Part shown: in pieces, positions 30,147 through 44,471 of the stretch | How the letters are laid out: each line of letters begins with the position of its first letter | Position numbering within the stretch: position 1 is the stretch's first letter | Origin: Dacryopinax spathularia | Lineage: Eukaryota; Basidiomycota; Dacrymycetes; Dacrymycetales; Dacrymycetaceae | Length of the DNA: 64,000 nt | Direction: 5' to 3' | NCBI GenBank assembly: GCA_037974965.1 | Contig: JBBPFI010000006.1 | Location: 1,054,001-1,118,000 of the forward strand | Translations under genes and position numbers: made by a program | The notes under the pieces: model-generated | Told to the model about the DNA's origin: nothing | The model's database searches: none | Seen by the model: the letters and a program-made list of their open reading frames with translations, nothing else

Positions 30147-32140
30147 ATGGCCTGGATGCTGCGAGAGCGTCGCATACCCAGGTGGAGGAGGGCAAGTGCT
30201 ATCGATATACTACGCGCTTCTTGGGTCGTAATCATCCTATGGGGAGAACTGGGAAAGTTCTACGCGAGCGTCTCGTGGTGCAGCTGGCCGGACCGCGCAT
30301 TCCGATATGTACGGACATCGCTATCTCTGCGTCGTCGCCGTCTCTGACGATGACTGCCTGTACTAGGTCGACGCGCACAACCGCCCGACACGGATACTCA
30401 TCGTCTCCGACCCGCAGATCCTCGACAGCCGGTCCTACCCCGGCCGTTCCTGGATTCTCACGCGTCTCACGCAGTTCGTCGTCGATCTGAATCTTAGGAA
30501 GAGCTGGAAGGCGGCGCTCCGGATGCGACCGCAAATTGTCATATTCCTCGGAGACATGATGGACGGTGGTCGGTATGCGAAAGACCCGGACGAGTGAGAC
30601 CACCTTCTCCTCTGCCAGCCACGTTACGGCATGCTGAACCCTTAGCCAGATATGCCAGGTATTTTGCCAGGTTTCAGTCCATATTCAGGCTGCCGTCTTC
30701 TGTGCTGTCGTACTATGTACCCGGGAACCACGATGTGGGGTGAGTCCCCTGTGTTGCCAGGTCGAGAGAGCATGCTCATCTTTGGTTAGGTTGGGCTACA
30801 ACCAAGCGTTCTCTTCACGAGCTCGAGAACGATATCAGAAGTACTTCGGGGCGTTGAACCAAGTGCTGGAGGTGTCGAACCATTCCTTGGTCCTGATAGA
30901 CGCGCCTGGTCTCGTGGAGGAAGACTACCGGCGACATTCTGCCCAAACAGACTTCAACTCATGGCTGCCCACCGCCGGCGGCTCTATCGAGTTCGTTCAA
31001 TCGATCAAGCAAAGTGAGCCTTCCCAAATCATGGGGTCCTGCTTAGACTGACTGTCCCTAGATCCCGTGCTCGAGCCTACTATCCTATTCAGCCATATCC
31101 CCTTATCACGGCCGGAAGGTGCAAACTGTGGACCGAGACGAGAAAAGGGCACCATACATCGAGGTGCTGGCATGGGCTATCAAAATCTCCTAGGGCGAGA
31201 GACAACACAGTTCTTGCTGGAGAGTGTCAAACCGGAGCTGATCTTCAGGTAAGAACCACTGCGTCTTGTCTTCCTAAACATCTTACAATTGTCTTCTAGC
31301 GGTGACGACCACGATGCTTGCGAATATGTACATCACTATTCCGTCTCGAACGACAGGCGGGAAGCGAGAGAAGTCACAGTTAAGTCGTTCTCGATGGCAA
31401 TGGGTGTCAAACATCCAGGCTTTCAGCTCCTCTCAATAGCTCCACCACCTGCCGCTCCGCGACATGGAGAAGCCCAATGTCTCCTACCGGATCAGATCGG
31501 CATCTACACTCGAACATACTTGCCGCTGTTCATCATCTCCCTCCTCTTCCTAGCATATATGCACCTTTTCAACGGACGGAAAGGCGCATCTTTTGCTGAT
31601 GACGACGAATTACAATTTTCTCGCCCGGCACAAAGCCGCTTCAAATCCCATGACGTTGCTTCGCCTTTACCCGGCTATGCACCCCAGTCATTCGGGAAGC
31701 TGACATCAAAACTCTCGAGTCGGACCGTTTCTCCCGTTTCGACACCTTTACCAGATCAAGAAGAGTTTGCGCTGTCTCAGCTAAATGGAAATGGCTACCT
31801 AGCGTCAGGGGCGGAGATGGACATCCCAGACCACGGTGACGGTCTCCCAACACCCGGAACCGCGTCAAAACCCAACCCTCTTCGGCGAGGAAGCAGCTTC
31901 AACCGCTGGATCAGCAAAGAAAAAGACGAAGTCCGGCTCTCCGACCCGCGTTCCTGGTCTCCCTTCCTCTCCTCCCTCCTGGCCTCCTACGCACCATCCT
32001 TCTTCACCCGAAATCGGAGACGATCCTCCTCCCCCGAGCGGACCTCACGGATGGAGAGGTTCCTCAAGGACCTATGGAGAGCCGCTTGGCCTCCCCTGCT
32101 TTTCACGCTTCTGCTATGGACTTATTTGTTCTGGACCTAA
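30147..32140 (+). CDS. CDC1: Cdc1/Ted1-type ER metallophosphoesterase
   Basis: Six exons (30147-30308, 30367-30593, 30650-30739, 30790-31013, 31062-31248, 31300-32140), 576 residues. It is likely the Mn-dependent enzyme that trims ethanolamine phosphate from GPI anchors in the ER. It begins with a membrane helix (AIDILRASWVVIILWGELGK). Metallophosphatase motifs follow in order: LIVSDPQILD, IVIFLGDMMDGG, VPGNHDVG, ILFSHIPL and IFSGDDHDACEY. Two or three C-terminal helices (YLPLFIISLLFLAYMHLF; PPLLFTLLLWTYLFWT) flank a ~170-residue Ser/Pro-rich loop. Whether it is nearer Cdc1 or Ted1 needs a tree. Confidence 0.9.
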
Positions 32141-32358
32141 TGACACGTTGTACCATTTAGTATCGGTCCCGGACGGACAATGTATCACCCCCGCATCGTT
32201 AGATGATGTTGCATGTTACGAATCGAAGCGAGTAGTCAACATGTCTTTTTCCCTAGTTCGCTCTCGTACTGGAGCCAACATTCAGGAGCGCGACGCGACG
32301 CGACGCGTCGAACATTACGCGCCGTGTTCATCCCATTCCTCGCCTGCGACTTTCTATC

Positions 32359-33679
32359 ATGGCACAACAAAACGCATATACCCTCAGACTAGCACCACCC
32401 TCCGAACAGCAGACCTTCCGGCTCATCGAGCTCCCGCCTGAGCTCCTCTCAATAATTGAGAATGAGACCTCCGACCTCTCCCTAACAATAAAGGGCAAGC
32501 AATCGGACGACGCGGTGCTCTGTTCTGCCTCCTCGACGTATGCATTGAAGGCAGTTATCGTCTCGAATTCTTTTTTGGTCGTACAGCCGGCTCAAAGCGA
32601 GGGTAAAGATGAGGGAGAAGGAAAGAAGGTGCTAGAAGTGACGGGACAGGTGAAGGACATTATCGAGGTGCAGAGGACGGTGCCGAAGCTTGAGCGGCTG
32701 CAGGGGTTGATGAGGGGGAGTGAATGGACTGGGGAGGATGAGGATATGGAGGATCGGGAGGTGAGCATTGTCACCTTCTTGCGTGGGCCTGTACGCTGAA
32801 GGCTTGAAGGGCAAACGGCGGTATACGTATGAGCAAGTCGCGAGCGTGATCCAGGCAAGTCCGGCCGAGCTGGATGAAGGGCTTCGAGAAGCTCATGTCC
32901 TGCATATTCGCGGTGCGTTCCTTCATTTTAACTATCTTTCATGGGACTGATGAGCATACAGGAGAACTCCGCTCCTTACCCCCTTCCCAACTAGCCATGA
33001 TCCTCGAAGCGATCCTGACAAGTATGGTGGCCCGATCCTTCTCACCCAAGCGCGTCCCGCTCGCCGAGTTCCTGGAAGCGATGGAAGAAGACCATGATCT
33101 TCCGCCTGAGGTCGTGAGGGGTGTGATTGGCTGGTATGGGGATGTGAGCGAGGAGCGATGGAGGGCGGATATGCCTGCTCTTGTGAAGGAGATCGGGTTG
33201 GGGTTGTTGACGGATGTTCGGGTCTGTCCTGCAGTCAGATGTGTACGGTTTGACGATGTTGAGACTGTCTTCCAGGACAATCCGCTTACGGAGGCGGCCT
33301 TCATGTCCGCATGGGAGAAGAAAGTGGGAGATACGTTCGCCAATGAGATCAGCATGGATCTGCTGCAGGTACGCCATCATACACCGTTCCGTGTCACTCT
33401 ATTGACTCTCCACAGGGCTACTTCCTTCGCCCAGAACCTCCAAGCAAAACACTCGTCTACTTCCCCCATACCGCTCTCCCAGCCGCACCAGCAGCGCGGT
33501 TCGCCGACCTCTTCCTCGCCCGCCCGCGCTGGCTATCCGAAGACCTCGAGCCTTTCCTGCGAGGCTTACCAGGCGGAGACAGCAAGACGGTCCGCGACGC
33601 CCTGCTCGTCAAGTTCGCACGGAAGAGCGAGGGTGAGAATGGGAGTGTTTGGTGGAGCGCAAGGGCGAATTATACTTGA
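32359..33679 (+). CDS. DCC1: Sister-chromatid cohesion protein DCC1
   Basis: Five exons (32359-32760, 32810-32912, 32962-33221, 33276-33368, 33416-33679), 373 residues. DCC1 joins CTF8 and CTF18 to form the alternative PCNA loader used in replication and cohesion. Visible family segments are FRLIELPPELLSIIENE, LTIKGKQSDDAVLCSASSTY with AVIVSNSFLVV, RRYTYEQVASVIQASPAEL, and a C-terminal winged-helix region (DLLQGYFLRPEPPSKTLVYF, then LPAAPAARFADLFLARPRW). Length is close to the family norm. The donor at 33222 (GTCTGT) is weak. Confidence 0.92.
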
Positions 33680-33780
33680 TGTATCACGGTCGCATCTCGC
33701 CCGGGGAGATCTTTGTGTGTATACAGGAGTAGCTAGAGTATCGAAGAACGAAACGGGTATCTCCAATCTGATAAGAGTAT

Positions 33781-35842
33781 CTATCGACGACTCGGATGCG
33801 GCCTATACTCGTCCGCATCATGCTTGCTAACCTTCCGTTTTCTCGCCCCGGACGACACCTCCGCCTTACTAGGGACATAAGACTTCGGTACGGGTATGGA
33901 CTTAATATAGTTCCACATGTACTTCGTAACGCGGTCGTTCATCCGGATATCCTTGAACTGGTCGCGTGTCTTCTTCCGTAGCAGGCGGATATGCTCCGCT
34001 TTCTGTTCTGGTGGGCAGTCTTTCATGTACCCGATGAGGAGGCCGATCATGACTAGCTCCACCGGTGATACTCTGCCCATAAAAGTCAGCGTAGCTCGGG
34101 GAAGGGAAGATGGGCAAGCTCACCGGTCAGCGATGGTCTTGAAACCGTAGTTGTACCGATGATCCCGAGCGAGAGCGACATAATCGGCGAAGATCTGCAG
34201 TACTTCCAACTTGAACGATTTTGTCGGCACTTCTTTCTTGCGCAGGAACTTTTCGAGCGTCGTAAGCCCCGGCCATGAGAAATTCGGGAGGTTGTAGAGC
34301 TAGGAACCACTGTCAGTTTACGGTGATTTGCGAGGACATATATGCGCGTACGGCAAAGAGGATCTGGGCAACGCAGGCGAAGTCCACGCCACGTTTCTTC
34401 TGCCACTGGATGGAGTCGCCGAGCGTATGTTCGGCGTCGACATACTGCTTCTGAAGCTGCCGTACGAAGTCGGCAAACGGTGATGTAATTCCTTGCAATT
34501 TCTCTGCAGCAGTATGTTCAGGCCATGGCCCGGATCTCTCAGAACGGCGCACGCACCTGCAGGTGATAGAGCGACACCAAGCTGCACCCTCCTAAAGATC
34601 TCCCGCTCGTCGTCCTCATTAATATCCTGGTATTGTACTGCATACACCTGCCTCAGCAACCGCATCGATAACCAGACGGTGGGAGGACATACTGCAAGAA
34701 ATCGGTTTCTGATCAAACTCCCTCCTTAGCCGATCCGGAAGCGGCAGGTTGCGCTTCGGGTTCTCCCCCACCGGAACGTCGTACCAGTACTTGATACCAT
34801 TACTGTCCCCCATAAGCCTAAGCTCTCACCCAAAGCAGGAGTAACTCACTTATGCACATCTAAGAGCGCATATATGAGTTCAAAGAGCGGGAGATGGGAA
34901 GACATGACGTACAGGGTATGAGCCCGTCCATGAACCGGACCATACTGGTCAACCGCTGTTTCCCGTCCATGCATACGCGCTGCTCGACGTCCATCCCCTT
35001 GCCGTCATCCCACTGTCTTCGGACAGAGAAGATGACCTGCCCTATGCTGAGCCATCAGATCAAGGTGAGAAAGAGGAAGAAGCGTACAGCAGGGATATAA
35101 AAGTTATTCAACATCGAATCAATCAGCATGATCTGCTTCTTATCCGGCCACACCACATCTACATACCCGCGCGCATCAGCCTCCCATTTCTCTTGCTTGC
35201 CCTTCACCGTACTCCCAGGCAGAAAGGAGGAAGGAAAGACGCACCGCGCTGATACTCCGGGTCGAGATCAATATACCCCTCATGAATCAAATCATGCAAA
35301 TCCCGAGCAGTCAAGCGCATCACATCGTAGTCCGGCAATTTCTGGGTCAATCGAAGGGAACCATAGTCCCTCTTGACTCCATCTGGGTCTGTCCCGCCTA
35401 CGCTCTCAGACGTGGCGTTGGAGCGTCGTTTGCTCGGTTTCTTCGTTCCGGAAGTAGAGCCGTTGGCCTTCCCGCTGCTGCTGCTTGCCTGAGCGGGCCG
35501 AGGTTGAGAATGGGAGTGAGGTTGAGATTGAGGCTGGGGATGAGAATACGAATAAGAAGCAGGAGCAGGCACGTCCAGCTCGTCGTCCGAGTCCGAGGGG
35601 TCCCTCAGTATCTCCTGAAGGACCTGGTCTTCCTCCTCGTCCGCCAGGTCGACATTCTTCATCGCGGCGTTCATGGCTGGCATTCGCTGGGCATAGGACT
35701 GTCCGTATGACGTTGAGGAGGCGGACGTGCTTGAATATGGTTGTTGTGGGCGCAGACGAGGATCGGACGGCTCGGTCTTGGGTTTGTAGTTGGAGGGGTC
35801 GGAGCGGTCGGACCGCTTGGGGATACGGCCGAGTGACTCCAT
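33781..35842 (-). CDS. Fungal DUF262 (GmrSD/ParB-like) protein
   Basis: Nine exons (35842-35245, 35158-35088, 35036-34913, 34859-34850, 34802-34693, 34637-34557, 34503-34352, 34299-34124, 34072-33781), 537 residues. After a 170-residue Ser/Gln-rich disordered lead comes a DUF262 domain: LTARDLHDLIHEGYIDLDPE, YQRDVVWPDKKQIMLIDSML, and the signature MDGKQRLTSM near 247 (DGQQR in bacterial type IV restriction GmrS, which binds and hydrolyses nucleotides). It ends in a basic tail (SSGARKRKVSKHDADE). Fungal DUF262 proteins are widespread but uncharacterised. I see no HNH nuclease partner domain. Exon 4 is only 10 bp. Role unknown; NTP binding is inferred from the motif. Confidence 0.82.
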
Positions 35843-36446
35843 CTGTCTTCTTTGCTCCAGTTTTCCGATCGCTCCAATCACTTTCACAAGAGATAACTCG
35901 CAAGATTAACGTCGCAAGACTATGTGGGAGGGAAGAGGTGTAGACAGTGGCGGAATTAGCGGAAAGCGCGATTCTCAATCAACACGCGTTTGTGGGAGAA
36001 GGGAAGAAGGGAACCCTGAGCTGAGTGCCGAGCGGGGGAAGGCTCGGGCCGTGATCATCTCCGATCAAAATTGCCCGGTCAGATGAAGCAACACGATGTA
36101 ACTACTTTGAAAGTCCGGACAAGCCGATTATGATCGCGCATAAACCGATGCATTACACGCCCCCCCATCTCGCCCATCTAGCGCAAAACAAAACAATCTA
36201 GCCATCAATCTGCACAATCTGCACAGTCATACTCCAGTCACGTTCGTACTCAAGAACCCTTTTATGGTATCGTTCTCCCTCAGAAAGAAGTGGGACGCTC
36301 AGTACCTGTTTGTTTGTTGTTGGAGGTGGGTGGATTAGGTGGGTTTGATGGGTTGGGTGAGTTGAGTGGGTGATGTATGCGTGGGTGAGTGAGTGGGTGT
36401 GACGGTGCGAGTGCCGGACGGGGTGAGGTGTAGGTGGATGGGAAGA
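35843..36446. other. Spacer between DUF262 gene start and PRMT1 stop
   Basis: About 600 bp holding the DUF262 gene promoter and the PRMT1 3' end. A (GTGA/GTGG)-rich microsatellite-like run lies at 36325-36420. No gene recognised. Confidence 0.45.
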
Positions 36447-37918
<1,472 letters not shown>

Positions 37919-38781
37919 ATGTCCTAGTCTGATACTGAGGCCAAGCGGAAGATGAGGAGCAGCCAGTGTAGGTGTAGATCGAGCGCGAGATAGAGACGAG
38001 ATCAGAAAGCTAGCTGTTGATCTAGACAAACAAGGCAGGTTGATAGATGCACAGCAAAGCAAGTGCAGCAGTAGGCGGATGATAACCCAGGGACCCGCTC
38101 GTTACTAGTTGCGGCTGAAGTGCGATGTCGGCTGTCTAGTTTTTTTCCCGCAACTTTTGTTGAAGGTTTGCCTGCTCAGACCCCTGTCCTCGCCTCCCTC
38201 TCGCGCGCTGCCGATAATTTCTCCTTCCGCCACTCTGTCCCTGCGCCACCCGCTGGAAGGTTAGTGGCTATGCTGATGATCTAGACCAATTCCGGCCATG
38301 ACCAGCAGAGCACGCTGTGTTGTGTTATTGACGAGGACTGTATCCGTTCCCTTCATTGCGCGTCATCGACCCCCTCCAAAACCAATTCATCCGCGTTGGG
38401 CTTGGCTCTTTTCCGCCCTGAAGGTTCGCCTCGGCTCCTCCCCTCGCCTTCGCTGTTCGCTTCGTTCCTCATCGGGTTTGGTCCCCTGTGCAAACCCATC
38501 AAACGGGTTCACACTGCGCGACGTACCACGTCGGCAACACTTCCTCTTCCATCGTCCACCTCCATTCCTGTCAACGCTCATCGTCGGTCTTTCGCGCCCG
38601 CTCCATTCTGTTTCTCTCCTTGCTGGCTCTGCTTCTACCCTGATCTCCTGACCCAACTGCCACGCCTTGCTTACCTCGCTCGACCCCGCATTGCACGTCA
38701 CCTACCGAACTACCCAACTAGTCGCGCTCACGGGCGGGTGCACACCTGGCCTCCTCAGGATCAGAAAAGACTCTCGTGCAT
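37919..38781. promoter_or_regulatory. Divergent region between HMT1 and the histidine kinase
   Basis: 863 bp. Plus-strand frames at 38298-38866 are pyrimidine-rich by-products without domains. Probably holds both promoters and a long leader for the kinase, with a CT-rich stretch at 38440-38650. Confidence 0.45.
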
Positions 38782-41700
38782 ATGCACACCCACGCTCAGA
38801 GCGACGACGATCCAGGAGCGGGCTCGTCCACCCCTCCCGCCCCTCCCCCTGCCAATCCAGAAATGACCGACGACGCCGATGCCGGAGCAGGAGAGGCAGG
38901 AGACGAGCCCGGCCTTCCTCTACCCGCAACGCAAGACCGCCACAACTCCGACCCCGGTTCCAATTCCAAAAAGTCCAAGCGCAGCCGGATATTCGCCCGC
39001 GTGAGCGAGAAAGCCAAGTCCGGCGTTGGCGGCGTTGGCGGCGTTGGCGGCGTTGGCGGGGGCACGCGTTCCTCCGCCCTGCGCTCCTCTACCGGCGCCG
39101 GCAAACGCGCGACGTTCGAGCACGACGGTGACAGCCCCCGAAAACCGTTCAAGGTCCGGTTCAACGAGTTTCTCAAGGTCATCTCGACCGCTGTGTCGCT
39201 CAGCGATAGCCCGATCGAGCCGACGGTCGAGAGCACGGAGGCGAGCAGCTATCGGGCGAATTATCAGCGGAGGGAAAGTGATTGGGCTATTGGGGAGGAC
39301 GACCCGTCGATGCCTCCGCCGGAAGTGAACGAGGTTGTTGTGGACGCCGATTGGGACTTGGACAAATGGGCCGATGTCTCCACCACGGGAATATCCGACA
39401 GCGCCGGGGCAGCGCTGCGGCATATGCTCCCCCATGACGGAGTTCGAGAGGCGCACGCACCCCGCGCGCTGGGCTCTGCGCCTGATGGGCGGTCGCAGGC
39501 GGGGTTCACGAACGGCGCCAACTCCTCGGGCATCCGCGAGCTCTGGGGGCTCACAACCGTCCTCCGCTGGCGCCTGTACCCCCGGATAGTCCGGTTCTTC
39601 GACCTGAGCTTCTACTCCGCCTACTCGGAGGACAAATACCGCAAGGACGTGTGGTTCACCCAGAAGAAACTGGCGACCGTCACGGCTTGTTTTTATCTGC
39701 TTGTTGTTGTCCTCGGGTGCGCGATTGCGCCCAAGCCGTTTACGCGGTTTAATGAGATTGCGAATGTGGGAGGGGGGCTGTTGTTTTGTATTCCGGTGCT
39801 GGTGTTGGTGTTGTTTAATGTGCCGAGGATGAAGTGCGTCCTCCGCTCTCCTCCTCTCTGTGTCTTTCCTCTTCTCTGTCTCTTTCCTCTTTTCTGTCTT
39901 TCTCCTCTTCTCTGTTTTTCTCCTCCTCTCTCTCTCCTCTTCTCTCTCTCCTCTTCTCTCTCTCTCACACACGCCTTCCCGCTCTTCCTTCTCACTTCTT
40001 CTTGGAGCTGTGTCTGACTGCTTTCTGTGCAGGATGAGATATCAGTGGCCCTACCAAGTGGTACTGACAGTCGCGACGTGGCAATGGGCATGGTACAACA
40101 TCTTCGACCAATGGTCATGCGGGTTCTTCGAGTCCAAGACGAACAACACCTGCGGGACGAAAGACTTCCAGCTGACGCAGTTGTACGTCCCCTCCCTTTT
40201 CCCCCTCCCACCCCCATACCTCGTCTCCTCTCTGCGTCGCCCCCCGAACTGCCAAAGAAGAGTTAGTATGCTGAAACGGTGATGCAGCTACTCGGCGGCC
40301 ATGCCTTTCCTGGCCTTGTTTGCATTGAACCAGCAAAGGTTCTTTGCTGCTTGCGCTTTTATCGCTTATGAGATTGTGGCGGGGGTGCTGATTCTCCCAG
40401 ACTATCACATTTGGGCGCGAAGTGAGTGCTCCTTTCCCTCCCTCTCCTCCCCTCTTCCCTGCTCCTCCTTCAGCCCCACCCTTCCTCACCGCCCCGCTGA
40501 TCTCCCTGCCCGTCGTCGAGCCCAGACTAACCCACTCCCGCACAGACATCGTCTACACCTCCCTCTGGCACATCCTCATGCTCTACGTCCACTTCACGCT
40601 CGAAACCGCCGAGCGCCGGTCCTACACCCTTCGCGAGCAGCTAAAGGACCAGTGCAAGGCCACCCAAAAGGCGCAAGTGAACGAGCGGAAGGAGAGCGAT
40701 AGCAAGAAACGGTTTGTGAGCTATATCTTTCATGAGGTTCGGGTGCCGTTGAATACTGCTCGTATGTCTTTCTCTCTCTTATATTGCCCTGCTCGGGGCA
40801 GTGATACTGGCGGGATGCTGATGTGGTTGCGCGTGGTGTAGTGCTCGCTTCGCAGAACTTGATCGGGTCGGGAAGGATAAGGAAAGAGGATGATGTGGAG
40901 TTCCAGGCGCTCGAGGGAAGTCTGAAGATGATGTCCAAAGGTACCCCGCCTTCTGCTGCCGTTCTCGTAGGACGCTAAAGCCCCGGCAGTGCTAAACGAC
41001 GTCCTCGACTTCAACCGCATGGACTCGGGCCGGTTCGTAACCGTCTCCAAGCCCTACTGTTTCCACGCCACCATCCGGTCCATGCTCCTCCCGCTCGAAC
41101 TCTCCGCAAAATCCCGCGGTCTGACCCTGACCATGCGTCTTGACCCCAAGATCGACGAAGTCGCCAACCGGGCCGCCTATGGGAGCGGGGAGGAATATGA
41201 TTCCCACGCGGACAAAGAGGGCTGGGTCTTGGGGGACGAGATGCGCTTACGCCAACTGGTCACAAACCTCACGAGTAACGCGTGCAAGTTCACGAGCGAA
41301 GGAGGGAGGGTGCACGTCGAGACGCGACTCATCATCCCCGCACTCGATAGTGGCCCCCCTCCGCCACCGGCGCTGTTAGATGGAGACCCGGAGAAAGAAG
41401 ACGAGGAGGTCGTCACGCCCTCCAGTCCCATAAGGGAGAAGGACAAGTCTGGCACTGCGCTCCAACTACTAGACCCGATCGCCGAAGGCCAAAAACATTC
41501 TCCGATCGAGCCTACATCTCAGAACGGGACTCGAGCACATACGCCCAACCCTCACGCGCTTAACCACATAGGCCTAGGAACGGGGTATAACGGTGGACCC
41601 GGTAACGCGCTGTATACACCGGCGAGCGGGAGGAGTATGTCCCTTAGGAGCGGGGCTGCTGGGCATGGTGCTGGTGCGGGTGCTGGTGCGGGTACTGGGG

Positions 41701-43206
41701 TTGGGGGGCTGGGTCAGCCGGTCAAGACGGGTATTGTGGTGAGGATTGAAGTTAGGGATACGGGCGTGGGGATCAAGCCGAGGGATTTGATCGATAATCG
41801 GTTGTTTAGGTGGGTTCTGGCTCTCATTTCTCCTTTCCTTTCCCCTTTCCCCTTTTCTCTTTCGCCTCCACCCATACCCGTCCCTTTCGCCTGCTTTGTG
41901 CGCTCTCCTTTCGCTTGACATGCATGACTAACGAGTTGATGCAGTCCCTACGTGCAGACAGAGATCGGCAGGTTCCAGGGCGGGAAAGGAACAGGTCTTG
42001 GCCTTGCGCTGGTCAGGAACATCGTCAAGCTCTCTGGAGGCCGGCTGGGGGTCAAGTCCCGCGTCGGGCAAGGCTCCACATTCTGGGTCGAGCTCGCCCT
42101 CGGCGTAGGCCCACACGCCGTAAAAGTGAAAGACGGCAGCATCCTCCCAAAACGGGATACCCGACCTTCTGGCGCTTCCAAAGGTCTGTTTCCCCCTTCT
42201 TCTACACACCTTGAGGAGTTGAGCTGATGATCGGGTGTGGGGATAGCGGTGACGAGCTTCGATTTTGGCAAACCGCCCGTAGCGAGACCGGATACGCCGC
42301 TCATGAGTCCGCTTACTGCTCCGCTGCAGGAGATCCCGCCTATCGAAGCTGAGAAACCAGGTCCACAACATCGGCCTTCCCTAGATCCGTTAACGGGGCA
42401 AGTTGTGCTCCCTCCTCCGAAGTCCCCTCGACCTGGCGAAGAGCCGACTACAACGAAAGCTGCAAAAGCTGGGGATCCTCCGCCCGCAGTGACGGTCCAG
42501 CAGACCATGACGCAGAAGGGCGACCCTGCTGCTCTCCTTACCGGGTCTGTACCTGCCGACCTGAACATGCTTGTCAAGGCCGCCCCCACCACTGAGGACC
42601 CTCTCCCAGTACTAGTAGTGGACGACGACATGCTCACGCGCAAGCTCATGTCCCGCATGCTCACCCGTCTAGGGTGCAGCGTCGAGCTAGCCGAGAACGG
42701 CCAAGTCGCCCTCGACTGCCTCATCGGCCCAGGAGCCCACACACAAGCGGTGACGGGGCGCAAACTGCCCTCGTCGACCAGTACGCTCCTCACGCCTGGC
42801 TCGGAGCTGAGCGCAGAGCCTATCATGGTGGACGAGCATAAATATGCCGTTGTTTTCTTGGACAACCAGATGCCGTTTTATTCGGGTGTGCAGGTGGTGG
42901 AGCATTTGAGGGTGTTGGGGAGGAACACTTTTGTTGTGGGCGTGACGGGGAATGCGCTCCAGGAGGATCAGAAGGAGTACCTGGACGCAGGGGTGGACAA
43001 GTGAGCCTTTTCCCCTCCTCTCCAGGTCTGTGCAAGGCTGACGGGAAACGTGCAGGATTCTGACAAAACCGGTACTGGAGAAAGACCTCAGAAGCGTAGT
43101 TGCCGTCGCCCGCGAACGACATAAGAAACTGCGAGACGGGATCGACCCCGGGCCCTACGGCGCACCCACCCACCCATCCGTCCCACCCAGTCCAAATACG
43201 CCCTAA
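38782..43206 (+). CDS. Membrane-bound hybrid histidine kinase
   Basis: Nine exons (38782-39833, 40033-40182, 40288-40421, 40546-40761, 40842-40940, 40990-41809, 41945-42183, 42247-43000, 43056-43206), 1204 residues. After a 270-residue disordered lead come five or six membrane helices (TVTACFYLLVVVLGCAIAP, GGGLLFCIPVLVLVLF, VVLTVATWQWAWYNIF, FFAACAFIAYEIVAGVLILP, LWHILMLYVHF). The H box is FVSYIFHEVRVPLNTA with His near 508, the N box TNLTSNACKFTSEGG, the G boxes DTGVGIKP and GGKGTGLGLALV. A receiver domain follows: VVDDD near 1029, phospho-acceptor Asp near 1109 (VVFLDNQMPF), Lys near 1159 (ILTKPV). All catalytic residues are present. The N and G boxes are split by a ~150-residue Gly/Pro insertion. 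It should sense a membrane signal and feed a Ypd1/Hog1-type phosphorelay; the ligand is unknown. Confidence 0.93.
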
Positions 43207-43490
43207 CCCTCTCCTGCTCATGCATCTATGCACAAGGACGATCACACACATCTCACAGCATTTTTCTCGCTAGACATTTCGAACATTTTTACCAGCACAA
43301 TTTGGAAGAGGAAGGATGGACAGTCTCCTTTCGGAGATTGGACTGAGAGGTTGGACTGCACTGTATGCATACCCTAATTTCGCACTGTATTTCTAGAGAC
43401 ACAGAAGTTGTAGCCTAGCATAATACGCATTTAGCATTATTACTTCGACTGAGTTCCGGATCCACCTGCGCCCTGAGCGCCTAAGCGGGA
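43207..43490. other. 3' spacer of the histidine kinase
   Basis: About 285 bp, ending at the transposon target site. No gene recognised. Confidence 0.4.
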
Positions 43491-43498
43491 GCTGCCGC

Positions 43499-43904
43499 CA
43501 CCCCTGGCAGACAAGATCAGGGACCTAACAGGCCTGTTCAGACCTATGAGCGTGAACAGCCTAATAGGGGTCCCACCTGTTGAGATCTAAACAGCACACA
43601 TACACGCTCCGACCTGATCACCCAAGTATGGAAACGGACCCAAATACACCTGATCCGAGGCGTTAGTGTTCAGAAATGAGTTCCGCGTGTCCAGATAGGG
43701 ATCAGGTCAGCATGAACATGTCAGCAGAGTTGCGCACCTTCGAAGTGCAAACAGGTCGTCGTTCAGGCTCGGAGTAGATTTCGGAAATAATGATCTGTTC
43801 ACCACAACACAACAATGCACCGGATAAATTACAGGAGGCCCGGACTAATTCAAGTGATCAATAAAGAGTTCATTGGTATTTTTATTTCGAAAATTTATGT
43901 TCAG
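43499..43904 (+). repeat. Left terminal inverted repeat
   Basis: 406 bp; pairs with 44472-44876 on the other strand. The 8-bp direct repeat GCTGCCGC lies immediately outside. Confidence 0.92.
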
Positions 43905-44471
43905 AAACTACCTGGTTTTCTTGTCTTGATATGTATTATGATAGTAAAAAGCCATGTTCACTTAGACAAGGTCTTCTCAAAGGGCTATAATGCAGCTTTT
44001 GAGTGGATTTCCTTGAAGTAGACACTACTGAAGAGGGTTGGTAGAAAATTCAGGATAATTTACCTACGCTCATTAAATCGATTTTGTGCACTTATTCTTG
44101 GGGAACAAAGTAAACAACATTGAATGTACAAATGTATACTTCAAATCATGCTCCTTCACAATACCTGCTCAATTTTGAATATGTTCTTCTCATATGTCAA
44201 AGTGATTATTTGCAGCTCAGATTGGCTTGCTAACCATGGTTTTACCCACTCAACATCATGAAAGCTTTCCTAAGACCTATGCTGATAAATGGTGATTATT
44301 CATGTATCTTGAAAGGAAATCCAGCAAGCTGTCTATAAGGACTCTTATTTCAGAGCCTAGACATGCCGATATGAGTGTTGAATAGCATGCCACACATCTG
44401 GTCTGGTCTGTACATCATCAACAATATGACTCTGCTTCTGAACAGGAAAAAGCAAAAGATAAGTTGGATCC

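Noticed and set aside
38298-38866. Plus-strand frames before the histidine kinase
   Set aside because: Pyrimidine-rich leader sequence with Ser/Pro/Leu bias; no domain and out of frame with the kinase.
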